A stretch of DNA of 64,000 nucleotides from Flaviflagellibacter sp963786225 (GTDB lineage: Bacteria; Pseudomonadota; Alphaproteobacteria; Rhizobiales; Methylopilaceae). A program made the position numbers and the translations under genes. Below, piece after piece: positions 1 to 8,692 of the stretch; the stretch's first letter is position 1; each line of letters starts with the position of its first letter. The notes beneath the pieces are model-generated. The model was not told the DNA's origin. It did no database searches and saw nothing but the letters and a program-made list of their open reading frames with translations. Where the stretch lies: NCBI GenBank assembly GCA_963786225.1, contig CAWAYQ010000032.1:434001-498000 (forward strand), written 5' to 3'.

Positions 1-1
1 G

Positions 2-226
2 ACGGTGCGGGGCTTCGTGACCCTGAAAGGCACGCCCGCCGACCGCGTCGCGGCGCTCGAGAAGGGCATCGTCACCGCCATGGAAGGCAAGTTCTATCAG
101 GATTACCTGAAAGGCTCCGGAGCCGCGGCCAACAGCGTTGCCGGCGCGGATGTGTGGGGCAAGCAGCTCAAGGAAAGCTACGAGCAGTCCCGCGTCGCTC
201 TCGAAGAACTCGGCCTGTCGAAATGA
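2..226 (+). CDS. TTT transporter receptor, TctC/Bug family (3' end only)
   Basis: Last 74 or so residues of a periplasmic solute receptor of the tripartite tricarboxylate transporter (Bug/TctC) family; the start lies outside the window. The residues kept resemble the C-terminal helices of the family, ending in an acidic helix (SRVALEELGLSK). The stop codon overlaps the next ATG in an ATGA arrangement, and TctB and TctA follow, so assignment rests on both sequence and the complete TctCBA order. The ligand cannot be told from this fragment; the tartrate-dehydrogenase-like gene downstream suggests a hydroxylated dicarboxylate, which is inference. Confidence 0.75.
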   Translation, partial: TVRGFVTLKGTPADRVAALEKGIVTAMEGKFYQDYLKGSGAAANSVAGADVWGKQLKESYEQSRVALEELGLSK

Positions 227-738
227 GCCTGGGTCAGCAAACGGAGGAGCGCGGGGTCAAACCCGCGCTCCGCGCCAACGGGCGGCTCAAGCCGGACGTC
301 AAGGTCGGCCTGTTCCTGCTCGCCTGCTCGGCGGTCGCTTATGCCGGGACGTATACGTTCGAAAGCATTCCCGACGGACTGATCCAGGGGCTCGGTGCGG
401 CGGCCTTTCCCCGTCTCGTCATCATCGTCATCGCCCTGCTGGCGGCCTTCCTGATCTGGCAGGCCCGCAAGGAAGAGCCCGAAGAGATCGAGGCGGTCCA
501 CCCGATGTCCGTCATCACGGTCGGGATCCAGCTCGGCTTCATGGCGCTCGTTCCCGTGCTCGGCATGATCGTCGCGATGTTTGCCGCCGTGGTCGGCATG
601 GGACGGATCTGGGGCGCGCCGCGCTGGGCGCCTCTGGTGGCGGTCGCGGCGGGGACGGTGGGCCTTGTCTACGCGCTGTTCGTCAAGGTCTTTCACATCC
701 CGATCCCGCTCGGAATTCTCGACACTCTGCTCGGCTAG
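223..738 (+). CDS. tctB: TTT transporter small membrane subunit TctB
   Basis: 171-residue small membrane protein with about four hydrophobic segments, the usual size and pattern of TctB, the poorly conserved small subunit of TTT symporters. I chose ATG 223 because it overlaps the receptor stop codon (ATGA), implying translational coupling; an upstream in-frame start would run inside the receptor gene. The N-terminal 25 residues are polar, then segments near residues 30-45, 60-80, 98-130 and 135-155 are hydrophobic. It lies between the receptor and the large TctA subunit, which is the main support for the call since TctB proteins have few fixed motifs. Confidence 0.82.
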   Translation: MSLGQQTEERGVKPALRANGRLKPDVKVGLFLLACSAVAYAGTYTFESIPDGLIQGLGAAAFPRLVIIVIALLAAFLIWQARKEEPEEIEAVHPMSVITVGIQLGFMALVPVLGMIVAMFAAVVGMGRIWGAPRWAPLVAVAAGTVGLVYALFVKVFHIPIPLGILDTLLG

Positions 739-753
739 GCATCGGAGTTTTCC

Positions 754-2247
754 ATGGACGGCTTTCTTGGTGGCATGGCGATCCTCGTCGATCCGTACAT
801 GCTGTTTGTCATCTTCGCGGGAACGCTTATCGGCATCATCGTCGGCGCGCTGCCTGGACTAAGCGGTGCCACGACCGCTGCATTGGCATTGCCGATCACG
901 ATCACCATGACGCCGGTCGCGGGCATCGCCTTTCTCGGATCGCTCTATTGCGCGGCGAATTTCGGCGGATCCATTACCGCGATCCTGCTGAACGCGCCGG
1001 GTGATCCCTCGGCTTCAGCGACTGCGTTCGACGGATATCAGATGGCCAGGAAAGGGCAGGCCGGAAAAGCGCTCGGCATGTCCGCCATAGCGAGCGCGAT
1101 CGGCGGCATTTTCAGCGTCATCGTGCTGATCATCGCCGCGCCCGCTTTGGCGCGCGTCGCCTATCAGTTCGGCCCCCCCGAATATTTCGCGCTCGCCATC
1201 ATCGGCCTGTCCATGCTCGCCATCGTCGGCGGAGCGGCGGCCGCCAAAAATCTCATCTCCGGCGCTATCGGCGTCCTCATCGCAACCGTCGGCCTCGACA
1301 TGACGACCGGCGTCGAGCGATTTACGTTCGGCGTTCCTGAACTGACGGACGGCATCGGCATCGTTCCGGTACTGACCGGCATCTTCGCCGTCGCCGAGAT
1401 GCTCTATATCGCCTCGCAGTTGAAGGTTCCGGTCGAGGCGTTCACACTCAACAAGGTTGAGCTGCCGACGCGCGGCGACATGAAGAAAAGCACAAAGTCG
1501 ATCGCGATCGGCTGCGGCATCGGCACGGTCATCGGAATTCTGCCTGCGCTCGGCGCGACCGCCGCGGCGCTCATGACCTATGGCGAGGTCAAGCGCTGGT
1601 CGCACTACAAATCCGAGTTCGGCAAGGGTGCGATCGAGGGCGTCGCGGGACCTGAGGCCGCCAACAATGCGGCGGTGGGCGGCAATATGGTGCCGACCCT
1701 TGCGCTCGGCATTCCCGGCAGCACGACCGCCGCGATCATCCTCGCCGGAATGCTGATCCAGGGCATCCGGCCGGGTCCGCATTTGTTCAATGAGCAGCCG
1801 ACTTTGCTGTATGCGGTGTTCGCGTCGATGCTGGCGGCGAACCTGCTCTACCTCGTCATGGGCTTCGGCTTCGCGAAGATCTTCGCGCGGATCATGCTCG
1901 TGCCGAACTATTACCTCTGGCCCATCGTGTTCGTGACCTCGGTGATCGGCTCCTACGGCCCCAATCAGTCCATGGTCGAAATCTGGATCATGCTGGTTGC
2001 CGGCGTGGTCGGATATTTCCTGCGCCGCTTCGGCTTTTCGCCGGCACCCCTCGTCATGGGCCTCGTGCTCGGCGTGATGGCCGAGGAAACGCTCAAGCAG
2101 TCGATGATCATGTTCGATCAGAACTGGCTGATGTTCTTCACACGCCCGGTCGTCGTCGTCCTTTTCTCGCTGCTGCTCGCCATGAGCCTGGCGCCCCCGA
2201 TCGCACGGTGGCTGAAGCGCTATCGCGCCAGCCAAAAACTCGCCTGA
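754..2247 (+). CDS. tctA: TTT transporter large permease TctA
   Basis: 497-residue integral membrane protein of the TctA family, the large subunit of secondary symporters that import carboxylates with a periplasmic receptor. Family hallmarks seen include the N-terminal GALPGLSG motif, the stretch FGGSITAILLNAPGDP followed by the DGYQMARKGQ loop, and the central GPEAANNAAVGG motif preceding PTLALGIPGS. Length is typical (about 500). Only 15 bases separate it from tctB, so the receptor, tctB and tctA form one operon, probably continuing into the tartrate-dehydrogenase-like gene 35 bases on. Confidence 0.95.
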   Translation: MDGFLGGMAILVDPYMLFVIFAGTLIGIIVGALPGLSGATTAALALPITITMTPVAGIAFLGSLYCAANFGGSITAILLNAPGDPSASATAFDGYQMARKGQAGKALGMSAIASAIGGIFSVIVLIIAAPALARVAYQFGPPEYFALAIIGLSMLAIVGGAAAAKNLISGAIGVLIATVGLDMTTGVERFTFGVPELTDGIGIVPVLTGIFAVAEMLYIASQLKVPVEAFTLNKVELPTRGDMKKSTKSIAIGCGIGTVIGILPALGATAAALMTYGEVKRWSHYKSEFGKGAIEGVAGPEAANNAAVGGNMVPTLALGIPGSTTAAIILAGMLIQGIRPGPHLFNEQPTLLYAVFASMLAANLLYLVMGFGFAKIFARIMLVPNYYLWPIVFVTSVIGSYGPNQSMVEIWIMLVAGVVGYFLRRFGFSPAPLVMGLVLGVMAEETLKQSMIMFDQNWLMFFTRPVVVVLFSLLLAMSLAPPIARWLKRYRASQKLA

Positions 2248-2282
2248 CCCATGGTCTCGCCAAATCCCTGGAGATTGAATAG

Positions 2283-3368
2283 ATGCGTAGGTACAAAATA
2301 GCCGTCATTCCCGGAGACGGCATCGGAAATGAAGTTCTGCCGGAAGGCCAGAAGGTTCTGGAAGCGGCCGCCGGAGGCAAGTTCGCATTCGAGTGGGTCC
2401 AGTTCGACTGGAGCTGCGAGCGCTTCACCAAGACCGGCAGCATGATGCCGAAGGACGGGCTCGACCAGATCAGGGACTTCGATGCGATCTATCTCGGCGC
2501 GGTGGGTTTCCCCGGCGTGCCGGATCACGTGTCGCTGTGGGGGCTGTTGATCCCGATCCGCCGTAACTTCCATCAATACATCAATCTCCGGCCGATCAAG
2601 CTTCTCAAGGGCGTCGACAGCCCGCTCAAGGGCCGTGAGGCGGGCGCCATCGATTTCTATGTCGTGCGCGAGAACAATGAGGGCGAGTATTCCGAGATCG
2701 GCGGCCGTCTCTATGCCGGCAGCGAAAACGAAATTGTGATGCAGCAATCTGTGTTCAGCAAACGCGGCTGCGACCGCGTGATGCGGTATGCGTTCGAACT
2801 TGCCAAGACGCGCAAGAAGCACGTCACCTCGGCCACCAAGTCGAACGGCATCAGCCACACAATGCCATACTGGGATGAGCGTTTCGACGCGATCTCGGCG
2901 GAATATCCCGGCATCCGCGCCGACCGCTATCACATCGACATCCTGACCGCGCACTTCGTACGCAATCCCGATTGGTTCGACGTCGTCGTCGGCTCCAATC
3001 TGTTCGGCGACATCCTGTCGGATCTCGGCCCGGCGATCGTCGGCTCGATCGGCATTGCGCCCGGCGCCAATATCAATCCTGAGAAGGAGTATCCGTCGAT
3101 GTTCGAGCCCGTTCATGGCTCGGCGCCGGACATCGCCGGCAAAGGGATTGCCAACCCGATCGGACAGGTCTGGTCGGGCGCGATGATGCTGCGCCATCTC
3201 GGCGAAGAGCAGGCGGCGCGCGCGGTCGAGACCGCCATTGAGGCCGTGCTGGCGGAACGCGACAGCCTGACGCCAGATCTCGGCGGCAAGGCATCCACCA
3301 GCCAACTCGGCGATGCGCTGGCGCGCGCCGTGAAATCGAAAACCGCCGCGCTTGCGGCCGCGTCCTGA
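2283..3368 (+). CDS. ttuC: tartrate dehydrogenase/decarboxylase-type beta-decarboxylating dehydrogenase
   Basis: 361 residues of the isocitrate/isopropylmalate dehydrogenase superfamily, closest in pattern to tartrate dehydrogenase (TtuC/YeaU type): IPGDGIGNE near residue 10, the VVRENNEGEYSEIGGR loop around residues 125-140, and metal-binding aspartates in NLFGDILSDLG (about residue 240). These enzymes use NAD and a divalent metal on tartrate or malate. It directly follows the tctCBA genes, so the substrate imported may be its substrate. D-malate or 3-isopropylmalate activity cannot be excluded from sequence; the EGEYSE loop argues against LeuB. Confidence 0.82.
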   Translation: MRRYKIAVIPGDGIGNEVLPEGQKVLEAAAGGKFAFEWVQFDWSCERFTKTGSMMPKDGLDQIRDFDAIYLGAVGFPGVPDHVSLWGLLIPIRRNFHQYINLRPIKLLKGVDSPLKGREAGAIDFYVVRENNEGEYSEIGGRLYAGSENEIVMQQSVFSKRGCDRVMRYAFELAKTRKKHVTSATKSNGISHTMPYWDERFDAISAEYPGIRADRYHIDILTAHFVRNPDWFDVVVGSNLFGDILSDLGPAIVGSIGIAPGANINPEKEYPSMFEPVHGSAPDIAGKGIANPIGQVWSGAMMLRHLGEEQAARAVETAIEAVLAERDSLTPDLGGKASTSQLGDALARAVKSKTAALAAAS

Positions 3369-3391
3369 CATCCGAGCTCAGAGGTTTCAAC

Positions 3392-4813
3392 ATGACCATG
3401 CATCAGACGAATCCCGCCGTTACGCAGACGGCCGTCGAGGGCCTGACGCGCCAGGCGGCGGAGTTCATCGTCACGACGACAGCGGTACCCCCCGATGTGA
3501 TCGAACTCGGCAAGAAATCCATCCTGGACGGCATCGGCCTTGCACTTTCGGGATCGATCGCAAAGAGCGGCGAACTTGTCCGCACCTATCTCACCGGGCT
3601 CGGCATCAAGGAAGGACCCTCGACCGTGATCGGCATGGGCATGAAGGTGCCGGTGCGTTTCGCCGCTTTCGCCAACGGCGTCGGAATCCATGCCGACGAT
3701 TTCGATGATACGCAGCTCGCGGTCGCCGCCGATCGCGTCTACGGGCTCCTGACCCATCCGACGGCTCCGGCGCTGCCGGCGGCGCTTGCGGTCGGCGAAG
3801 CCAAGGGGGCTTCGGGCACGGAGACGATGCTGGCCTATCACGTCGGCGTCGAACTGGAATGCAAGATCGCCGAGGCCATCAATCCGCGTCATTACCAGCA
3901 TGGCTTCCACGCCACAGCGACCTGCGGCACGTATGCCGCAGCGGCTGCCGCGGCAAAGCTGAGAGGCCTCACCGTCGAACAGACCGTGCGCGCGCTCGGC
4001 TGCGCCGGCAGTCAGTCGGCGGGCCTGCGCGAGAATTTCGGCACCATGATGAAGCCGTTCCATGCCGGCCGTTCGTCGGAAAGCGGCGTGGTCGCAGTCG
4101 ATTTCGCCGAACTCGGCTGGACGACGACGGACAAGATTCTTGAAGCGCCGCGCGGCTTCTTCCAGGCCGCGGGCGGCGGGTTTTCTCCCGAGGCCATTGT
4201 CGGCAAGCTCGGCTTGCCCTGGACGTTCGCGTTTCCCGGTGTCTCGATCAAGCCGCATCCGTCGGGGTCTCTGACGCATCCGGGCATGACGGAACTTCTG
4301 CGTCTCATCCGGCAGAACGGCATCAAGGCCGGCGATGTCGAGCGGCTGGATGTCGGTACGAACCAGAACATGCCGAACGCGCTCATCCATCATCGTCCGA
4401 AGAATGAGCTGCAGGCCAAATTCTCGATGGAATTCTGCATGGCTATCCTGCTCCTCGACGGGCGCGGCGGGCTGCCCGAGTTCACCGACGAAGTGGTGGA
4501 GCGGGCCGACGTCAGGGCGATGATCGAGCGCATCAACTTCCACGTCCATCCGGAAGCGGAAGCGGCCGGCTACGACAAGATGACGACGATCCTCGATCTG
4601 CATCTGAAGGACGGACGCACGATTTCGGGCCGCGCGGATTTCGGCAAAGGAAGCCCGGCCAATCCGATGACCTATGACGAATGCGCCGACAAATTCCGCG
4701 GCTGCGCGGAATACGCCAGATGGCCGAAGGACAAGACCGAAGCCATCGTCGAGATGATCCGCGGCTTCGAGCGTGTTTCGGACGTGCGAAAGCTGACGGA
4801 ACTTTGCCGCTGA
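3392..4813 (+). CDS. MmgE/PrpD family protein
   Basis: 473 residues matching the MmgE/PrpD fold (2-methylcitrate dehydratase and related hydratases and isomerases): an all-helical N-terminal domain with the GxHADDFDDT motif near residue 100 and the GFHATATCGTYAAAAAAAKL helix near 170, then a smaller C-terminal domain with KPHPSGSLTHPG. The only prp-like gene here is this one; no methylcitrate synthase is nearby, so a propionate role is unlikely. In catabolic clusters such proteins dehydrate or isomerise hydroxy-acids, fitting the carboxylate transporter and dehydrogenase upstream. It starts 23 bases after ttuC and probably ends the operon at the hairpin just downstream. Confidence 0.88.
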   Translation: MTMHQTNPAVTQTAVEGLTRQAAEFIVTTTAVPPDVIELGKKSILDGIGLALSGSIAKSGELVRTYLTGLGIKEGPSTVIGMGMKVPVRFAAFANGVGIHADDFDDTQLAVAADRVYGLLTHPTAPALPAALAVGEAKGASGTETMLAYHVGVELECKIAEAINPRHYQHGFHATATCGTYAAAAAAAKLRGLTVEQTVRALGCAGSQSAGLRENFGTMMKPFHAGRSSESGVVAVDFAELGWTTTDKILEAPRGFFQAAGGGFSPEAIVGKLGLPWTFAFPGVSIKPHPSGSLTHPGMTELLRLIRQNGIKAGDVERLDVGTNQNMPNALIHHRPKNELQAKFSMEFCMAILLLDGRGGLPEFTDEVVERADVRAMIERINFHVHPEAEAAGYDKMTTILDLHLKDGRTISGRADFGKGSPANPMTYDECADKFRGCAEYARWPKDKTEAIVEMIRGFERVSDVRKLTELCR

Positions 4814-4819
4814 ATAAAA

Positions 4820-4844
4820 TGGGGACGTCCGTTGGACGTCCCCA
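4820..4844. terminator. bidirectional hairpin terminator
   Basis: Perfect 11-bp stem (TGGGGACGTCC / GGACGTCCCCA) with a GTT loop, seven bases after the PrpD stop and 60 bases from the end of the convergent SDR gene. An A-rich run precedes it and a T-rich run follows, as expected for a terminator serving both strands. Confidence 0.75.
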
Positions 4845-4904
4845 CGAAATCTTTTATCGCGGCGCTCGCCTCAGATCGCCAAAGCCGGCCGATCGCGGGA
4901 TATC

Positions 4905-5690
4905 TCAGATGCTGAGTGTGACGCCGCCGTCGACATGAAGAGCCGCGCCGGTGATGAAGCTTGCCCGTTCGGATGCGATAAACGCCACGACATCGCCGAC
5001 TTCGGCCGGCGTGCCCATGCGCCCAATCGGAATACGGGCGACCCGCTCCTTGCGCACGTCTTCTTCTTTCTGACCGGTCAGCTTCGCCCACTCGGTCATG
5101 ACCTCATCCTGGCGGTCGGTGTTGATGATGTGCGGGATGATCGAGTTGACCGTAATTCCTTCTTTCGCCACGGCGCCGGCCAACGCCTTGGTTAGATTGA
5201 GCACCGCGGCATTGTTCACGCCCACGGTCACGCTTGGCGCATGCGGCTGGCGTGCAGCCACCCCGGAAATGTTGATGACCCGGCCCCATTTGTGCGCGCG
5301 CATCACGGGAATGGCGTGCCGCAGCATGCGCGCATAGCCGTTCAGTTTCTCCTCGAACATGCCCATCCATCCTTCCTCGCCGAGAGCGAAAAAGTCGGAG
5401 GGTGTGACGGTCGCCGCGGAGTTGACCAGAATGTCGACCCGGCCGAATTCGGAGACGGTGCGATCGATCAGAGCCTTGGCCTGCGCGTCGCTGCCCAGAT
5501 CGAGTTGCACTCCAAGCACTTTGCCGCCCAACTGGGCCACTTGCTTGCAGGTCCGCTCGAGGCGGGCCGGATCCCGGCCGGTAATGACGACAGTCGCGTT
5601 CTCGCGGAGCAGGGCTTCAGCGCAGGCGCGGCCGATGCCGCGGCTGCTGCCCGTTACGATGGCAACCTTGTCTGCGAGCCCGAGATCCAT
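4905..5690 (-). CDS. SDR family protein lacking the usual Tyr-x-x-x-Lys
   Basis: 261-residue short-chain dehydrogenase fold. The cofactor motif TGSSRGIGRA is near residue 14, NSAAT near 90, and the catalytic-type serine lies in INISG near 142. Where classical SDRs carry YxxxK this protein reads VTVGVNNAAVLNLTKALA, that is Val and Asn at the Tyr and Lys positions. The C-terminal TGAALHVDGG motif is normal. The substrate is unknown. It is transcribed toward PrpD, away from the isomerase gene, with which it shares a 150-base divergent promoter region. Confidence 0.88.
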   Translation of the reverse strand: MDLGLADKVAIVTGSSRGIGRACAEALLRENATVVITGRDPARLERTCKQVAQLGGKVLGVQLDLGSDAQAKALIDRTVSEFGRVDILVNSAATVTPSDFFALGEEGWMGMFEEKLNGYARMLRHAIPVMRAHKWGRVINISGVAARQPHAPSVTVGVNNAAVLNLTKALAGAVAKEGITVNSIIPHIINTDRQDEVMTEWAKLTGQKEEDVRKERVARIPIGRMGTPAEVGDVVAFIASERASFITGAALHVDGGVTLSI

Positions 5691-5844
5691 GTTCCGTCCC
5701 CGTTGAGCCGAAGCCCTGAGATGGGACGGCTTTGTTTATAATGTGGCAAGCCATACCATATCGCGGTATAAGATCCAGCCGCTTGAAAGGGCAGGCTCAT
5801 TTTTACCGGTGGCGTGAACGTTTTCCTATTCGAAAGCACGAAAC

Positions 5845-6660
5845 ATGCGACCAACCTTTGGCGGACATACCTATTCCTACATGCTCCGTGAGCCGCTCGA
5901 ACGCAGCCTGGATCGGATGGCGGCCCTCGGCTTCCGCACCGTAGAAGTCATGGCCCATCCCGGGCATCTCTGGCCGGGGGAGCTCGATCCCGCCGCCCGG
6001 ACGCAGATGCGGCGTCTTGTGGAGAAAAGCGGCATCTCCCAGCTCGTGCTGAACATGCCGAATATCGACCTCAACATCGCAGCGACGACGTCGGAGATGC
6101 GCCGTCATTCGCTGTCAACGCTCACGCAGCTTGTCGAGCTCGCGGGAGATCTTGGCGCGGCCGGATTCGTCTGCGGGCCGGGGAAGGCCAATCCGCTGAT
6201 GGCCGCTCCGCGTGAACTTCTGATGTCGTACTTTTTTGCAGCCCTCGACGATCTGTCCCCCCGGGCAAAGGCCGCGGGAACCGAACTCTGGCTCGAGAAC
6301 ATGCCGTTCGGGTTCATCCCCGACGCCGAGGGCCTGGCAAAGGCGCTCGACGATTTCGGCGACGAGACGATCGGCACGGTTTACGATTTCACAAACGGCT
6401 ATTTCATCAATGAGGATTTCGAGACCGGAATGGCCGCGTTCGCAAAACGGCTGAAGCTCGTCCATGTTTCGGACACCGGCAAGGATGTGTACCGGCATTC
6501 CGTTCTCGGCGCCGGTACGATGCCGATCGAACCGATCCCGCATCTGCTCCGGAAATTCGGCTATGACGGGCCCGTGGTCCTCGAAATCATCTCGAATTCT
6601 CCGGATGCGGACTTCGTCACAAGCCGAGATCGTCTGTCCGCGCTCGCATGGGATCAGTAG
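5845..6660 (+). CDS. sugar phosphate isomerase/epimerase-like TIM-barrel protein
   Basis: 271 residues with the xylose-isomerase-like TIM barrel pattern: an N-terminal MLREPLERSLDRMAALGFRTVE start, FVCGPGKANP near residue 110, an ELWLENMPFG strand carrying a probable metal-ligand Glu near residue 150, and KLVHVSDTG near 210 with the expected His. Such proteins act on sugar phosphates, inosose or hydroxy-acids; the substrate here is unknown. Its stop codon directly abuts the TTG start of the flavoprotein gene, so the two are co-translated and likely function together. Confidence 0.85.
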   Translation: MRPTFGGHTYSYMLREPLERSLDRMAALGFRTVEVMAHPGHLWPGELDPAARTQMRRLVEKSGISQLVLNMPNIDLNIAATTSEMRRHSLSTLTQLVELAGDLGAAGFVCGPGKANPLMAAPRELLMSYFFAALDDLSPRAKAAGTELWLENMPFGFIPDAEGLAKALDDFGDETIGTVYDFTNGYFINEDFETGMAAFAKRLKLVHVSDTGKDVYRHSVLGAGTMPIEPIPHLLRKFGYDGPVVLEIISNSPDADFVTSRDRLSALAWDQ

Positions 6661-8388
6661 TTGGATCGCGCGGGCGCGGAAGATAGCGCGCGCTACGACG
6701 TTGTTGTCGTCGGCAGCGGAGCTGGCGGAATGACGGCTGCCTGTGTCTGCGCCGCGGAAGGGCTGAGGGTCCTGCTCGTCGAGAAGACCGGCAGGATCGG
6801 CGGAACAACCGCAATATCGGGCGGCATGGTGTGGCTGCCGGCAAACGCCAAGATGCGCCTCGCCGGATTGGCCGATTCATCGGAGCAGGCGGCGGCCTAT
6901 CTCGACGCCACCGTGCCGGGCGAGGACAATGCGGCGGCGCGATCCGCCTTCCTGAGCCGCTGCAACGAAGCTCTGGACTATCTGGAGCGGCGGACGTCGT
7001 TACTTTTCAGGCCGGTCATCCGCTATCCCGATTATTATCAGAGCGCGCCGGGATCCACGACGGGCGGGCGCGTTCTCGAGCCGGTGCCGTTCGAGGGAAC
7101 CAGGCTCGGCCGGTACTTCAATCTGCTGCGGTCACCGCTTCCCGAGTTCACGCTGTTCGGCGGCATGATGATCGATCGGGCGGATATTCCTCATTTCCGG
7201 CGGATCGGCAGATCGATCGGGTCCACGCTTCGCATCCTTCGTCTCGTCCTGCGCCATGCATGGCAACGCGCGCGTCATCCGCGGGGCACCAGCCTGGTTC
7301 TGGGCAACGCGCTCGCTGCGCGTCTCCTGCGGTCGGTGCTCGATCTGCAGGTCGACGTGATGCTGGACACAGAGGTTCTCGAACTCCTCACCGACAAAAG
7401 CCAGATCCGCGGCGTGACCTGTGTGTCGGACGGAGTACGCAAACACATCGTCGCCGACCGCGCGGTTGTGCTCGCGACCGGCGGTTTCTCGCACGACCCT
7501 GCCGGACGCGCGAACTATCTGCCACAGGCCGCTGGGCCATACTCCGCCGTGCCGGACAGCAATACCGGCGACGGCATGCGCGCGGGCGCCGCCGTCGGCG
7601 CCGCGACGCCGACGCAGCGCGGGGGCAACGCCTTCTGGGTGCCGGTGTCTGTGTTCCGGCGTAAGGACGGATCGCAGGCCGTATTTCCCCACACCGTGAC
7701 GGACCGAGCGAAGCCGGGCGCCATCGTGATCAACCAGGAGGGCAGGCGCTTCCTGAACGAGGCCGTTTCCTACCACGAATTCGTCCGTGCCCTGATCGGC
7801 GCAAACGCCTCCGGATCGGCTATACCCAGCTATCTGATCTGCGATCGGGACTTCATCTGGTCCTACGGACTGGGTGCCGTGAAGCCATTCACGATGCGGC
7901 TGTCCCCGTACCTACGCTCAGGCTACCTCGTTTCCGCATCGACGCTTGAGGAATTGGCCGGGCGCCTCCACGTTCCAGAGAAGGCATTGGCCGAAACCGT
8001 TTCCGTGTTCAATTCCGGGGCAGTCGAGGGACTGGATCCCGCCTTCGGACGGGGCGGAGATGCCTATCAGCGCCATATGGGCGACGCCGACCACAAACCG
8101 AACCCGTGCGTGGCGCCGATCGTCCGGGCGCCATTCTTCGCGCTGGCGCTCTATCCGGGGGACCTCGGTACAGCCGCGGGTCTGGCGACGAACGAGAAGG
8201 CCCAGGTTCTCGATTCATCGGGCAGGGTCATCCCAAACCTTTATGCGTGCGGCAACGACATGCATTCCGTCATGAACGGCGCCTATCCGGGGCCTGGAAT
8301 CACGCTTGGTCCGGCACTCGTTTTCGGGTACATCGCGGGTCGCAATATTGCGGCCGCGGAGAGGAACGCGCGAGGCGCAGATGTGTGA
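6661..8388 (+). CDS. FAD-dependent oxidoreductase, fumarate reductase/3-ketosteroid dehydrogenase superfamily
   Basis: 575-residue flavoprotein. The N-terminal dinucleotide motif VVVGSGAGGMTAA (about residues 13-25) is followed by VEKTGRIGGTTAISGGMVW, a second FAD contact ATGGFSHDP near 275, and the C-terminal YACGNDMHSVMNGAYPGPG segment that closes the FAD site. This arrangement is shared by soluble fumarate reductases and 3-ketosteroid delta-1-dehydrogenases. TTG 6661 is used because a stop lies immediately upstream and the next ATG would remove the FAD motif. Substrate unknown; co-translated with the upstream isomerase. Confidence 0.9.
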   Translation: MDRAGAEDSARYDVVVVGSGAGGMTAACVCAAEGLRVLLVEKTGRIGGTTAISGGMVWLPANAKMRLAGLADSSEQAAAYLDATVPGEDNAAARSAFLSRCNEALDYLERRTSLLFRPVIRYPDYYQSAPGSTTGGRVLEPVPFEGTRLGRYFNLLRSPLPEFTLFGGMMIDRADIPHFRRIGRSIGSTLRILRLVLRHAWQRARHPRGTSLVLGNALAARLLRSVLDLQVDVMLDTEVLELLTDKSQIRGVTCVSDGVRKHIVADRAVVLATGGFSHDPAGRANYLPQAAGPYSAVPDSNTGDGMRAGAAVGAATPTQRGGNAFWVPVSVFRRKDGSQAVFPHTVTDRAKPGAIVINQEGRRFLNEAVSYHEFVRALIGANASGSAIPSYLICDRDFIWSYGLGAVKPFTMRLSPYLRSGYLVSASTLEELAGRLHVPEKALAETVSVFNSGAVEGLDPAFGRGGDAYQRHMGDADHKPNPCVAPIVRAPFFALALYPGDLGTAAGLATNEKAQVLDSSGRVIPNLYACGNDMHSVMNGAYPGPGITLGPALVFGYIAGRNIAAAERNARGADV

Positions 8389-8683
8389 AGACTGCGATTC
8401 CGACGACGGCACCCGGGCCGAGGGCATCAAAGTGCGCCTTATCCCGGCTGCCCGGAAGATCGAGGCCGCGATGCCCGGCGATTGCGCGTCCGATGAAGCC
8501 TGGACAATATTTTCGGGCCGCGCCGGAGGCGGGGTATCGTTCGTCGATCTTGAGCGCATGCTGTCGAGCTATGAAGCCGCCGAGCGGGCGGATCGCATGA
8601 TACTCGGCCGCGGCCGCTCACGGCGCTCCGCGACGCCACGCTGCGAAGCCGCGGTGTCTCGACCCGCCGCCGTTTCAGGATGA
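8381..8683 (+). CDS. small hypothetical protein
   Basis: 100-residue frame whose ATG overlaps the last eight bases of the flavoprotein gene, an arrangement usual for operon genes. The protein begins MCEDCDSDDG, has a central stretch WTIFSGRAGGGVSFVDLERML and ends in a basic, low-complexity tail. I do not recognise a family. The overlap and reasonable codon use in the first 75 residues support it; the tail is less convincing and the frame could be fortuitous. Confidence 0.45.
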   Translation: MCEDCDSDDGTRAEGIKVRLIPAARKIEAAMPGDCASDEAWTIFSGRAGGGVSFVDLERMLSSYEAAERADRMILGRGRSRRSATPRCEAAVSRPAAVSG

Positions 8684-8692
8684 AACTTGCGT

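Noticed and set aside
1015..2235. Long open frames opposite tctA, and similarly opposite 13910-16090, 28400-29806, 49911-51452 and 51495-53300
   Set aside because: Their translations are Arg/Asp/His-rich without motifs, and each lies wholly over a well-supported gene; high GC produces such frames.
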